DNA of 64,000 nt from Bacteroidota bacterium (GTDB lineage Bacteria > Bacteroidota > Bacteroidia > Bacteroidales > Prolixibacteraceae). The stretch lies in assembly GCA_024278975.1 (NCBI GenBank), contig JAJRSD010000066.1:1-64000 (forward strand), in the 5' to 3' direction. Within the stretch, counting starts at the first letter, position 1. The number at the start of each line of letters is the position of its first letter. This document shows positions 47,645 through 56,046 of this stretch, one piece after another. The notes below the pieces were generated by a model that saw only the letters and a program-made list of their open reading frames with translations, made no database searches and was not told where the DNA came from. The position numbers and the translations under genes are program-made.

Positions 47645-48064
47645 ATGAAGATTACGTCTCTATTTTCAAGAGTAAATAACTTACTACAATCTGTAGAGAT
47701 ATTTGCAAGTCCATCAAAAAAGATTCCTGGCAGGTGGCAGTTGTTTGAGTATTATATTGACGAGGTGAATGAGTTAAAGCATATAAAAAGAGAACAATTA
47801 ACATCGGAAAAACAAAATTGGAATATCGAATTTGCTACCGACAAAAAATATATTCACAAAACAAATATTCCTGTTTCAATAATTTCGAATATTGAAAATG
47901 GTTCATGGCACATCGCTAAAAATTTCATTACATTAATTCATCCCAACGATATCGATAAAAATACGGAGTTTCAGTTTGCCATTGTAAAGGGGAATTTGAA
48001 ATTACTTAAAAAAGATAAACTCGGGAAAATTGAATTCTTTGGATTTTTTAAAAAATTAGACTAA
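47645..48064 (+). CDS. Hypothetical cytoplasmic protein, lipocalin-like pattern
   Basis: A 139-residue protein with no signal peptide. GRWQLFEYYID near residue 30 and alternating beta motifs (NWNIEFATDKKYI, GSWHIAKNFITLI, FQFAIVKGNLKLL, FGFFKKL) suggest a lipocalin-type barrel, as in many small Bacteroidota proteins. The next gene (48127) shows a similar layout with a lipoprotein signal, so the two may be related. No catalytic residues and no known partner are visible. Confidence 0.6.
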   Translation: MKITSLFSRVNNLLQSVEIFASPSKKIPGRWQLFEYYIDEVNELKHIKREQLTSEKQNWNIEFATDKKYIHKTNIPVSIISNIENGSWHIAKNFITLIHPNDIDKNTEFQFAIVKGNLKLLKKDKLGKIEFFGFFKKLD

Positions 48065-48126
48065 ACTTTTTACGTTCAAAAGGTAATTCTCTTATTTTTG
48101 TAAGCACTATTAAAAAAAATATATTT

Positions 48127-48549
48127 ATGAAATCAGTTTATTATGTTTTATTCGCACTGCTAATTACCACAGTTAGTTGTAATAATACTAAAGATAATAG
48201 TGTTACAGGAAAATGGAGAATTATCGAGTTTAATATGTTTCAAGGAGGAAAACAGGTTATGTCGAGTACGAATAAAAACCTTACCGATGCCGGTGCTGTT
48301 TGGGATTTAATTTTTTCTAAGAATGGCAAATTCGTACAAAATTTTAATATGCGCAACCCGGAAATGAAAATGGAAACAGAATCGGGAACGTGGAGCATTT
48401 CTGGCGACTCGCTAAAAATTCTACTTAATTCAGATACATTGACAACTAAAATGAATTATGTTTATAAAATAAACAGTGACACCATGAAACTTAGCTTAAC
48501 TCACCCTATTACAAAAAATGGGGTTACAACTGTATTTGTCAGAAAATAA
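48127..48549 (+). CDS. Small lipoprotein with lipocalin-like domain
   Basis: A 140-residue protein. Signal and lipobox (LLITTVSC, C19) predict membrane anchoring. GKWRIIEFNMFQGG, GAVWDLIFSKNGKFVQNF and ESGTWSISGDSLKILL follow the lipocalin-like pattern of Bacteroidota ('lipocalin-like domain'), eight short strands. The ligand is unknown. It follows a similar-sized gene 62 bases upstream and faces hydF convergently. Confidence 0.75.
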   Translation: MKSVYYVLFALLITTVSCNNTKDNSVTGKWRIIEFNMFQGGKQVMSSTNKNLTDAGAVWDLIFSKNGKFVQNFNMRNPEMKMETESGTWSISGDSLKILLNSDTLTTKMNYVYKINSDTMKLSLTHPITKNGVTTVFVRK

Positions 48550-48574
48550 TTATGGTGTTCGGAATCAGTTCCAA

Positions 48575-49810
48575 TCATACTTTTTCAACACCATTATAAA
48601 TATCTAATGCAGCCGGAAAAGGTTGCAAAGCCCGCTCGAAAATACCCAGCGAGTATGCGATTGTTAATCCGTAATTTGTAATCGGAACTCCGGCTTGTTT
48701 GGCTTTCATAATTCGGCTGAGCATTTCGCGGCGGTTCCACATGCAGGCTCCACAATGAATAATTAGTTTATATTCAGCAATATTCTCAGGAAAATCGTGC
48801 CCACGCATACTATCTATTTGCAACTTGCCACCAACATATTGAGTTAGCCAGCGTGGTATTTTCACAGTTCCAATATCTTCGCCAATTGGGTGGTGCGAAC
48901 ATGCTTCGGCAATCAAAACTTTATCATCGGTTTTTAGTTTGTCTATTGCCATTGCACCGCGCACCATTTCTGTTAAATCGCCCTGAAAACGTGCAAACAG
49001 AATTGAAAAAGATGTTAATGGAATCTCGGGCGGAGTATCGGCTGCAACCTTTAAAAATGCCTGCGAATCGGTAACCACCAATTTTGGTGGTTTGTTAAAA
49101 CGCGAAAGTACTTCACGCAATTCGCGCTCTTTTACAACTACCGAGAACGAATCGTTGTCGAGCAAATCGCGGATACTTTGAACTTGTGGCAAAATCAATC
49201 TGCCTTTTGGAGCTTCCTTGTCGATGGGCACAACCAAAACTGCTGCTTCGCCCTGACCAACCAAATCGGCTAAAATACTCGGGCGGTTTATATAATCTGC
49301 CGGAGCCGAACGAAGTAAAAGCTGGCGCAAATCGAGCAGTCCGATATTTTCGGTGGCCGATGTAAAAACATATTTAACTTTTACTTTATCGAGTTGCGAA
49401 GTGATATTTTTATCTTCAAAAAAAGTATCAATTTTATTGAAAATAATTATAAATGGAATTGCACGGTCTTTAAATTCATCCATCATTTTTTGTTCGTAAT
49501 CACCCCAATCTTTAAAGTTTGTAACAATTACACCCAAATCAGTGCGGTCGAAAACAGCCATAGTTTTTGCAATTCGCTTCTCACCCAAGTTACCCGCATC
49601 GTCAATTCCTGCAGTGTCGATAAAAAGCACCGGTCCCAGTGGGAGCAACTCCATCGGCTTTTCAACTGGGTCGGTTGTTGTTCCAGCCACCTCCGAAACA
49701 ATAGAAACATCCTGATGCGTAAGTGCATTCAGAATACTCGATTTACCGGTGTTCCGTTTTCCGAAAATTCCAATGTGTAACCTGAACGATTTTGGTGCTC
49801 TCATTTTCAA
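48575..49810 (-). CDS. hydF: [FeFe]-hydrogenase maturation GTPase HydF
   Basis: A 411-residue protein. The N-terminal GTPase domain has P-loop GKRNTGKS (17-24), a G2 Thr within AGTTTDP, DTAG and NKID. The C-terminal part carries the FeS motif CSH...HCGAC (CxH-x~50-HCxxC). HydF is the scaffold on which the 2Fe subcluster of the H-cluster is assembled before transfer to the hydrogenase. HydE and HydG are found at 57.6 and 55.5 kb, so the maturation trio is complete. It is transcribed apart from the hydG operon, with a two-component system between. Confidence 0.96.
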   Translation of the reverse strand: MKMRAPKSFRLHIGIFGKRNTGKSSILNALTHQDVSIVSEVAGTTTDPVEKPMELLPLGPVLFIDTAGIDDAGNLGEKRIAKTMAVFDRTDLGVIVTNFKDWGDYEQKMMDEFKDRAIPFIIIFNKIDTFFEDKNITSQLDKVKVKYVFTSATENIGLLDLRQLLLRSAPADYINRPSILADLVGQGEAAVLVVPIDKEAPKGRLILPQVQSIRDLLDNDSFSVVVKERELREVLSRFNKPPKLVVTDSQAFLKVAADTPPEIPLTSFSILFARFQGDLTEMVRGAMAIDKLKTDDKVLIAEACSHHPIGEDIGTVKIPRWLTQYVGGKLQIDSMRGHDFPENIAEYKLIIHCGACMWNRREMLSRIMKAKQAGVPITNYGLTIAYSLGIFERALQPFPAALDIYNGVEKV

Positions 49811-49866
49811 TTGATTTTACTGAAGTCGAAAATACAAATTCGTTGCGGTTATTACAATGATAAATT

Positions 49867-49898
49867 AAAAAAGGGTGCTAATTTTAGCACCCTTTTTT
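49867..49898. terminator. Bidirectional intrinsic terminator
   Basis: AAAAAAGGGTGCTA and TAGCACCCTTTTTT pair perfectly around a 4-base loop, with U-tracts on both strands. It ends the Cys-rich gene on the minus strand. Its core resembles the terminator at 52352-52374. Confidence 0.9.
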
Positions 49899-49917
49899 AA
49901 TGACAAGTATCGAACTT

Positions 49918-50226
49918 CTAATTTTTCTTTTTTTCAGAGCAGGCACTTTTTTTTGCAGTTTCACACTCTTTTTTTACTGCATCAGGACAGCTCTTTTTTG
50001 CTGAATCAGGACAACCCGACTCAACAACAACTGTTGCTTTATCGCTACAACATGCTTTTTTTGCAGTAGTTTTCTTTTTTGGAGGATCTTGTGGAGTTGT
50101 GAAATTATCAACATCAACAACTACAGTTACCTGCGATTTTTCAACTTTAATATTTTTTGCCGAAACATTCGAAATAGCAACACCATAAACTGCTACCAGA
50201 GCTAAAACCAAAATTAATTTTTTCAT
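49918..50226 (-). CDS. Small exported Cys/Lys-rich protein
   Basis: A 102-residue protein with signal peptide (MKKLILVLALVAVYGVAISNVSA). The mature part holds a short beta-like stretch, a PPKKK linker and a C-terminal half with seven Cys in Lys/Ala/Glu context (KKACCSDKATV, SGCPDSAKKSCPDAVKKEC). It resembles no enzyme; metal binding or redox buffering is possible. It is transcribed divergently from the histidine kinase gene, sharing a 154-base promoter region with phased repeats. A shorter relative lies at 52400 on the other side of the two-component system. Confidence 0.75.
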   Translation of the reverse strand: MKKLILVLALVAVYGVAISNVSAKNIKVEKSQVTVVVDVDNFTTPQDPPKKKTTAKKACCSDKATVVVESGCPDSAKKSCPDAVKKECETAKKSACSEKKKN

Positions 50227-50253
50227 AATTTGTTTTTAATTATTTAATAATCA

Positions 50254-50329
50254 CAAATATATTTTCAATAGTTGTGAAAATGGGTTAACGTGTTGTTAAC
50301 GCGATGTTAAAATTGAATTCTTACTTTTG
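50254..50329. promoter_or_regulatory. Divergent promoters with three 11-bp-phased GTTAAC repeats
   Basis: GTTAAC at 50284-50289 and 50295-50300 and GTTAA at 50306-50310 recur exactly every 11 bp. TACTTTTG (50322-50329) is a -7 element for the kinase gene. TATATTTG on the minus strand (50261-50254) is one for the Cys-rich gene. Phased direct repeats of this spacing are the usual target of OmpR-family regulators, and the adjacent operon encodes one. Confidence 0.65.
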
Positions 50330-50380
50330 GAATGGTTATTTTTGAAAAATTAATGTAAGGTTATTTATTTTTATCTGAAA

Positions 50381-51640
50381 ATGAAAAAAACAGTACAGAA
50401 ATATATTCTTGGATTCACTCTGGTAATTGTATTTGCTTTACTTGCAACGCAGGTGAAATGGATTATCTATTCAATAAAATTTCAGGAAAAGGTGTTTCAA
50501 AAAAGTGTAAGTCTGGCTTTAAATCAAACAATTAGTAACCTTACTAAAAACAAAGGAATTTGCAGCGTTATGCAGCAATGCTTTGAATGTGACACTGTTA
50601 AGCTCGAAACTCAATTAACATCGTCTGGTGTTTGGAATAAAATTCATGATGCAATTAATGAAGAACTACGATCGTATGATATTGATATTGATTACGATGT
50701 TTTTATTGTTGAAACAGTTTCGGATACGTTAAAATCTATTCAAAAAGAGATTAGAAAGGGAAAATATTATTCACAATGTTTAAACGAAGTTATTGGTAAA
50801 ACCGGTTACGAATTGGTTGTGAGATTTCCGAGCCGAACAAAGTTTTTTCTCGAAAAAACCGGGTTAATGTTTCTCTCGTCGGTGGTGTTAATTTTCTTGT
50901 TAATCGCATCAATTTCTTACCTTTTAAAACTTTACCGTAAAGAGTTACTGATTGCAGAACACACAAAAGAACTTTTGAATAATGTTAGCCACGAGTTTAA
51001 AACGCCTCTCTCTTCAATTGCACTGGCTTCGAATATGATTCGGAAAAGACGATATTCTGATAACATGAAATTGGAAAATTATGCCGACCTGATTTTTAAT
51101 GAGAATAAAAAATTGCAGCACTTAGTTGAAAGTTTATTGCATTTGGCGGCAATCGAGCGTAACGAATTTGATTACTCGAAGGAAAAATTAAATATTCATA
51201 AGATAATTAAAGATGGCATTTCGGGTGTGGAGATGATTTTATTTGAAAAGGGTGGAAAAATTAGTGTGAAATTTGATGCTCAGCAATCAGACGTTTTTGC
51301 TGACAAATTACATCTTACAAATATTGTGGTAAACCTAATTTCAAATGCAATTAAATATTCGAAGAAACTTCCGATAATAGAAATTACCACTAAAAATATT
51401 GACAATAAAATTCTGATTGAGGTAAAGGATAACGGAATTGGAATTGCATTAAAATATCAAAAGTATATTTTTGAAAAATATTATAGGGTGCCAACAGGAG
51501 ATATTCACAACACAAAAGGATTTGGGATTGGCTTGGCTTACGTTAAAAAAGTGGTTGAAGCGCACGATGGGAAAGTTGAAGTTGAAAGCGAATTGCATAA
51601 AGGAACTGTATTTAAAATTTGGTTGCCACTTCTCAATTAA
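50381..51640 (+). CDS. Membrane sensor histidine kinase
   Basis: A 419-residue kinase. Two membrane segments (about 8-30 and 163-185) bracket a periplasmic domain of about 130 residues that contains five Cys, four of them clustered (CSVMQQCFECD and a later YSQC), unusual for a sensor. HisKA carries His204 in VSHEFKTPL. The ATPase domain has NLISNAIKYSKK, DNGIGI and GFGIGLAYVKK. It would phosphorylate the response regulator 5 bases downstream. The Cys-rich sensor domain and the neighbouring Cys-rich proteins suggest sensing of redox state or metal, which is inference. Confidence 0.88.
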   Translation: MKKTVQKYILGFTLVIVFALLATQVKWIIYSIKFQEKVFQKSVSLALNQTISNLTKNKGICSVMQQCFECDTVKLETQLTSSGVWNKIHDAINEELRSYDIDIDYDVFIVETVSDTLKSIQKEIRKGKYYSQCLNEVIGKTGYELVVRFPSRTKFFLEKTGLMFLSSVVLIFLLIASISYLLKLYRKELLIAEHTKELLNNVSHEFKTPLSSIALASNMIRKRRYSDNMKLENYADLIFNENKKLQHLVESLLHLAAIERNEFDYSKEKLNIHKIIKDGISGVEMILFEKGGKISVKFDAQQSDVFADKLHLTNIVVNLISNAIKYSKKLPIIEITTKNIDNKILIEVKDNGIGIALKYQKYIFEKYYRVPTGDIHNTKGFGIGLAYVKKVVEAHDGKVEVESELHKGTVFKIWLPLLN

Positions 51641-51645
51641 ACTGT

Positions 51646-52334
51646 ATGACTGAAAACAAATTAAATATTTTACTGGCCGAAGATGATTTAAATCTGGGGT
51701 TTCTTTTAGTTGAATTCCTCGAAAGTAGCGGAATTCAGGTAAAGCTATATCGCGATGGAGAGATTGCTTTCAACGGATTCAAGAGTGGCGATTTCAATTT
51801 TTGCATTTTCGATGTGATGCTTCCAAAAATGGATGGATTTTCGCTGGCAAAAAAATAAAAATAATTGACCCTAAAATTCCAATAATCTTCCTTACCGCAA
51901 GGGCAATGAAAGAGGATAAAATGAAAGGTTATAATATTGGTGCCGACGATTATATTACCAAACCTTTTGACGAAGACGAATTATTGTGCCGGATTATGGC
52001 AATTTCAAACCGACTCGATTTCTCGAATTTATCGTGTGGCAAAATTTGTCAGATTGGAAAATATGAATTCGATTTCGAAAACTTATCGCTCGATTTAAAT
52101 GGAGAAATAAAACGTTTAACAACCCGCGAAGCCGAAGTTTTAAGGATACTTTGTAACTCGAAAAAAAAGGTAGTTAAACGAGAGCAGATACTCACTTCAA
52201 TTTGGGGCGAGAATGACTATTTTGCAGGAAGAAGTCTCGATGTGTTTATATCGAAACTCAGAAAATACTTCACCGAAGATTCAAGTGTTAAAATTGAAAA
52301 TATCACAAAAGTCGGGTTTATTCTAAATTGTTGA
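51646..52334 (+). pseudogene. OmpR-family response regulator with apparent one-base frameshift
   Basis: The receiver domain starts at ATG 51646 (ILLAEDD, phospho-acceptor Asp56 in FDVMLPKMD). It stops at TAA 51856 after GFSLAKK in an A7 run. The other frame continues KIIDPKIPIIFLTAR, KPFDEDELL and a complete winged helix (LTTREAEVLRILC, RSLDVFISKLRKYF, KVGFILN) to 52334. Adding one A to the run restores 229 residues with every conserved block. The kinase partner is intact. The frameshift lies in a homopolymer, so sequencing error, slippage-based expression and true loss all remain possible. Confidence 0.85.
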
Positions 52335-52351
52335 TTTCAAAAACACAAAAA

Positions 52352-52374
52352 AAGGGTACTAAAATAGTACCCTT
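52352..52374. terminator. Bidirectional terminator between response regulator and Cys-rich remnant
   Basis: AAGGGTACT and AGTACCCTT pair around AAAAT, with A/T tracts on the left side. It serves the convergent ends of the regulator (+) and the small Cys-rich gene (-). The stem resembles that at 49867-49898. Confidence 0.8.
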
Positions 52375-52399
52375 CCAAATCTTAAATAATAAAAAAAAC

Positions 52400-52600
52400 C
52401 TATTTCTCTTCACCTCCACAAGCTGAACCACAATCACTTTTTGCTTTTCCATCGCAACTTTTAGATTTGCTCTCGCAGTCTTTAGATTTACTGTCAGCAC
52501 AATCTTTCGATTTTTTACTGTTCTTCGCTTTAGACTTTTTCTTGTCCTTGTCTTTGTCCTTATCATCTTCTTCGGGCGTTGCAACTGTGTTGTCATCCAA
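52400..52600 (-). pseudogene. Small Cys/Lys-rich protein lacking its signal peptide (probable truncated paralogue)
   Basis: The frame is open from just after an in-frame TAA (about 52615) to the stop at 52400. The only start is a TTG at 52600 giving 66 residues. Content is highly charged (DKDKDKKKSKAKNSKK) followed by six Cys in Ser/Lys/Asp context and CGSACGGEEK. The residues before the TTG (VAADL) look like the region just after a signal-peptide cleavage site, so the 5' end seems lost. Composition and the following terminator match the 49918 gene. It may be a remnant of a duplication flanking the two-component system. Confidence 0.5.
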
Positions 52601-52650
52601 ATCTGCAGCAACTTACAGGGCTGTTAATGAATTGTTAAAATTTACAGAAT

Positions 52651-54045
52651 TTAGTTACCAAGCCGACAAACAGCTTCCGGAGTAATTAGATTTTCGAATT
52701 CCTTATCGGTAAACAAACCATTTCTTACTGCAATTTCTCTTATTGAAAGAGATTCTGTTTTTGCTTTTTGAATAAGTTTACTTGCTTCGTTGTACCCTAT
52801 TTTCGGAATAAGTGCAGTTATAATAGCAGTCGAATTTTCCACACTTTTTTTACAAACATCCTCGTTTGCTGTAATACCGACAACGCAGTGTTCCCTGAAA
52901 ATTTTACAAGCACTGTTCAGTATTGTAAGAGTTTGAAGCAAAGTATGAGCAATCAATGGCATAAACTGATTCAGTTCGAGATTGCCGGCACTGCACGCTT
53001 GTGCAATTATCTGGTCGTTGCCCATTGTAAGAATTGCTGCCTGCGCAACTGCTTCCGGAATTACAGGATTAACTTTCCCCGGCATAATTGATGAGCCTGC
53101 CTGTTTTTGCGGTAGATTAATTTCTCCAAAACCTGCATCGGGACCGCTGGAAAGCAATCGTAAATCGTTACTTATTTTTAGAAGATTTGATGCATGAGCT
53201 TTTAATATCCCTGAAACTTCGACAAAAACATCAACATTTTGAGTGCCGTCAATTAGATTTTCTGCTCGCGCCAAGCCGATGTTTGTGTTTTCACGCAATC
53301 TGTCAACCACCCTAAATATAAATTGTTTAGGTGCGCCAAGTCCGGTTCCAATTGCAGTACCACCGAGATTTACCACACGCAACCGCTCTTCGCATTTGTA
53401 AATCCGCCAGCGGTCGCGATTAAAAGCCTCGGCATATGCGCTCATTTCGCGCCCCAAAGTTGTAAGTACCGCATCCTGCAATTGTGTGCGTCCAATTTTT
53501 ACAATGTGTGCAAACTCTTTCTCCTTTTGTTGAAATGCTTCCTGCAAATCGAGTACACTCTGCTCCAATTCGCGAAGCAATCTGATGGATGCAATTTTCA
53601 GCGCTGTCGGAAAAGTATCGTTGGTTGATTGGTGCAAATTAATATCGTCTAACGGCGAAATAATTTCGTATTTCCCAAGTGGCTCTCCAATAATTTGCAG
53701 TGCACGATTTGCAATTACTTCGTTTACATTCATGTTTGTTGATGTACCAGCGCCACCTTGCAACGCATCAACTAAAATGTGTTCATTTAGCAACCCTGAA
53801 CTTATTTCGGCAGACGCTTTTTCAATTGCTTCGGCTTTTTTTTGATTATCCCAAAACCCGAGTTGGTTATTAGTTTGTGCACAGGCAAGTTTTACTTCGC
53901 CAAAAGCTTTTATCAATTCAGTATGAATTCTGTTCCCCAAAATTGGGAAGTTCTCGACTGCCCGCGCAGTATGAATTCCCCATAGTACATTGGCTGGAAT
54001 TTGCTTTTCTCCGAGAAGGTCTTTTTCTACCCTTGTTTTTACCAT
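52651..54045 (-). CDS. aspA: Aspartate ammonia-lyase
   Basis: A 464-469-residue fumarase/aspartase-superfamily enzyme; the ATG at 54045 (MVKTRVEKDLLGEK) fits the family start better than that at 54060. The signature GSSIMPGKVNP and the QSTND and GRTQLQDAV blocks are present. It splits aspartate into fumarate and ammonia. The gene starts next to the end of hydG in one operon, an arrangement that links ammonia supply with H-cluster maturation. Fumarate for anaerobic respiration is the alternative role. Confidence 0.92.
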   Translation of the reverse strand: MVKTRVEKDLLGEKQIPANVLWGIHTARAVENFPILGNRIHTELIKAFGEVKLACAQTNNQLGFWDNQKKAEAIEKASAEISSGLLNEHILVDALQGGAGTSTNMNVNEVIANRALQIIGEPLGKYEIISPLDDINLHQSTNDTFPTALKIASIRLLRELEQSVLDLQEAFQQKEKEFAHIVKIGRTQLQDAVLTTLGREMSAYAEAFNRDRWRIYKCEERLRVVNLGGTAIGTGLGAPKQFIFRVVDRLRENTNIGLARAENLIDGTQNVDVFVEVSGILKAHASNLLKISNDLRLLSSGPDAGFGEINLPQKQAGSSIMPGKVNPVIPEAVAQAAILTMGNDQIIAQACSAGNLELNQFMPLIAHTLLQTLTILNSACKIFREHCVVGITANEDVCKKSVENSTAIITALIPKIGYNEASKLIQKAKTESLSIREIAVRNGLFTDKEFENLITPEAVCRLGN

Positions 54046-54053
54046 GATAATTT

Positions 54054-55451
54054 TTAACAATAGACATCGTCTCTACCCGCCTCCACACGTTTTACAAGTT
54101 TTTCGGCACGTTGTTTAGCCAGCCCCGACATTCCGTTAATAGTTTGCTGAATTAAAACATCGCCAACTTTAGCAGTTTCCGGCGACGCATAATTTTGTAA
54201 ATACTCTTTAAACGACGACAACGCATTTGGTGCGCAATGCAGTTTAATATCGCCCGGTTTTGCCAAATCCATAAAATCGGAGCCTGTTCTGCCAAGCCGG
54301 TAACAAGCTGTACAAAACGACGGAATATATCCCATTGAAGCCACATCGCGAATAACTTCATCCAGCGGACGATGGTCGCCCAGACTGAATTGTCCGGAGG
54401 GGTCGTCAACAATATCTTCTTCGTAGCCTCCCGGATTTGTTCTGCTACCGGCCGAAATCTGACTAACACCCAAAGCAAATGTTTCGCGGCGCATTTTTGC
54501 CGTTTCGCGGGTCGACATTATTATTCCGGTGTAAGGAACTGCCAATCGTAAAATAGCCACTATTTTTCGGAAATCGATATCGGAAACCGGGAACGGCGGA
54601 TGCGAGGCAATATCGCTGTTTGTTGCAGGTTCCAGTCGCGGAACACTTACCGTGTGCGGACCAACACCAAAAGTTTTTTCCAACTCGGCGATGTGTTGCA
54701 TCATTGCTAAAATCTCGAAACGATAATCGAAAAGACCAAATAAAACGCCAATTCCGAGGTCGTCAATTCCCGCTTCCATTGCACGATGCAGCGACCAGAC
54801 ACGCCAGTTGTAATCTCGCTTTTTCCCTTTCACATGAACTTTCAAATAAGTTTCGCGGTGGTAAGTTTCCTGAAAAATCTGGTATGTACCAATCCCCGCA
54901 TCCTTTAACAATTTGAATTCATCGGTATGCAATGGAGCCACATTTACATTTACCCTGCGAATTTCGCCATGCTCGGTTTTTACATCATAAATAGTTTGTA
55001 TCGAATCTAAAACATATTGAAATCCCTGTTTTGGATACGACTCGCCGGCAACCAGCAAAATCCTTTTTTGTCCCTGATTAATTAATGCTTTCACCTCGCC
55101 TGCAATATGTTCCTGCGAAAGAACAGACCTGACAATATCTTTATTTGTTGCCCTGAAAGCACAATAAAGACACTCGTTTTTACACAGATTTGAAATATAG
55201 AGCGGAGCAAAAATTACAAGTCGTTTCCCGTAAATTGTCTCTTTTACACGGTTGGCGGTTTCGAATAATTTTGCCAGCATTCCGGGGTCGCTGATACTTG
55301 TGAGTACTGCCACATCCGAAAGGTTCAATCCTTTCATTTCCGATGCTTTTGCAAGTACTTCCTTTATCTGTTCGAAATCGGGATTTTTATTCTCTTCAAT
55401 TGCTTTCCAGATCTCTTTTTCGTTAATAAAATCGGCTGATACGTTGTACAT
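54054..55451 (-). CDS. hydG: [FeFe]-hydrogenase H-cluster radical SAM tyrosine lyase HydG
   Basis: The frame extends to 55472, but its first seven codons lie inside a simple intergenic repeat; the ATG at 55451 (MYNVSADFINEKEIW) is preferred, giving 465 residues. The radical-SAM cluster motif is C-x3-C-x2-C (NLCKNECLYCAF, near residue 90). The C-terminal cluster motif is FCTACYRLG...LHCAPNAL. HydG splits tyrosine to make the CO and cyanide ligands and the Fe synthon of the H-cluster. It lies between a TM1266-like gene and aspA in one operon. All catalytic cysteines are present. Confidence 0.96.
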   Translation of the reverse strand: MYNVSADFINEKEIWKAIEENKNPDFEQIKEVLAKASEMKGLNLSDVAVLTSISDPGMLAKLFETANRVKETIYGKRLVIFAPLYISNLCKNECLYCAFRATNKDIVRSVLSQEHIAGEVKALINQGQKRILLVAGESYPKQGFQYVLDSIQTIYDVKTEHGEIRRVNVNVAPLHTDEFKLLKDAGIGTYQIFQETYHRETYLKVHVKGKKRDYNWRVWSLHRAMEAGIDDLGIGVLFGLFDYRFEILAMMQHIAELEKTFGVGPHTVSVPRLEPATNSDIASHPPFPVSDIDFRKIVAILRLAVPYTGIIMSTRETAKMRRETFALGVSQISAGSRTNPGGYEEDIVDDPSGQFSLGDHRPLDEVIRDVASMGYIPSFCTACYRLGRTGSDFMDLAKPGDIKLHCAPNALSSFKEYLQNYASPETAKVGDVLIQQTINGMSGLAKQRAEKLVKRVEAGRDDVYC

Positions 55452-55453
55452 TG

Positions 55454-55500
55454 TTTTTAGTTCAAAGTTCAAAGTTCAAAGTTTAAAGTTCAAAGTTCCG
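55454..55500. repeat. TTCAAAGTTCAAAG simple repeat overlapping the hydG 5' region
   Basis: Seven-base units (TTCAAAG, TTTAAAG) are repeated about six times. The motif is the complement of the one at 4903-4968. It supplies the upstream in-frame ATG of hydG, so that ATG is suspect. Confidence 0.75.
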
Positions 55501-55581
55501 GGTTTCGGTTTGTTAATGCCTAAATAAGGTTTCTTTTTTAAGACTGTTTTTTTTGACTGCGACTGTTCACTGTAACTGCGA

Positions 55582-55839
55582 CTATTTCTTGGCCAATCCT
55601 GATTTTACCGAAACCCCGGAAATATTTCCAAGTTTTCCGGTGAGGTTTCCCAACTCATCGGTGGTAGCATCAATTACAAGTGTGATAATTGAAGTATTGC
55701 CTTTTGCGTTTGGCAATCCGGTACGGGCAAGAATTAAATCTGAAAATTGTGTTAAAACATCATTTACAACGCCCGAGCACATTTTGCGGTCTTCAACAAT
55801 TATCCCCACAAAACCCAATCGTTTTTGGTTTTCATTCAT
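55582..55839 (-). CDS. TM1266-type iron-only hydrogenase system regulator
   Basis: An 85-residue ACT-like protein (RLGFVGIIVEDR..., GVVNDVLTQFSDLILARTGLP, ITLVIDATTDELGNLTGKLG), the standard length for the family annotated as 'putative iron-only hydrogenase system regulator'. It occurs with HydEFG genes but its molecular role is not established. It is the first gene of the hydG-aspA operon, 130 bases before hydG's upstream end. A -7-like element TACATTTG lies upstream at 55989-55982. Confidence 0.85.
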   Translation of the reverse strand: MNENQKRLGFVGIIVEDRKMCSGVVNDVLTQFSDLILARTGLPNAKGNTSIITLVIDATTDELGNLTGKLGNISGVSVKSGLAKK

Positions 55840-55981
55840 TACAAAAAATTTATGCGGAAATTAAATGGAAGAGAAGGGTATGATTTTAACAGACCATTAA
55901 TCAATAATAACTAATCAATAATAAATTAATAACTTTCCCTAAAGTCAGTTTCCACCTTCCCGCAGGATTTCGATTTCAGTA

Positions 55982-55989
55982 CAAATGTA
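55982..55989 (-). promoter_or_regulatory. -7 element for the TM1266/hydG/aspA operon
   Basis: Minus-strand TACATTTG matches TAnnTTTG. It lies about 140 bases before the first gene, so the leader would be long. No good -33 element is seen. Confidence 0.4.
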
Positions 55990-56046
55990 AGTTATAAAAA
56001 TGGATAATTATATGAGAAAAGTCGGTCTGTTTTTATGTTGTACAAC

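Noticed and set aside
52318..52611. 97-residue basic frame overlapping the Cys-rich remnant
   Set aside because: It runs through the terminator hairpin and has unnatural Arg/Lys runs. The alternative frame with Cys motifs resembles the 49918 gene.
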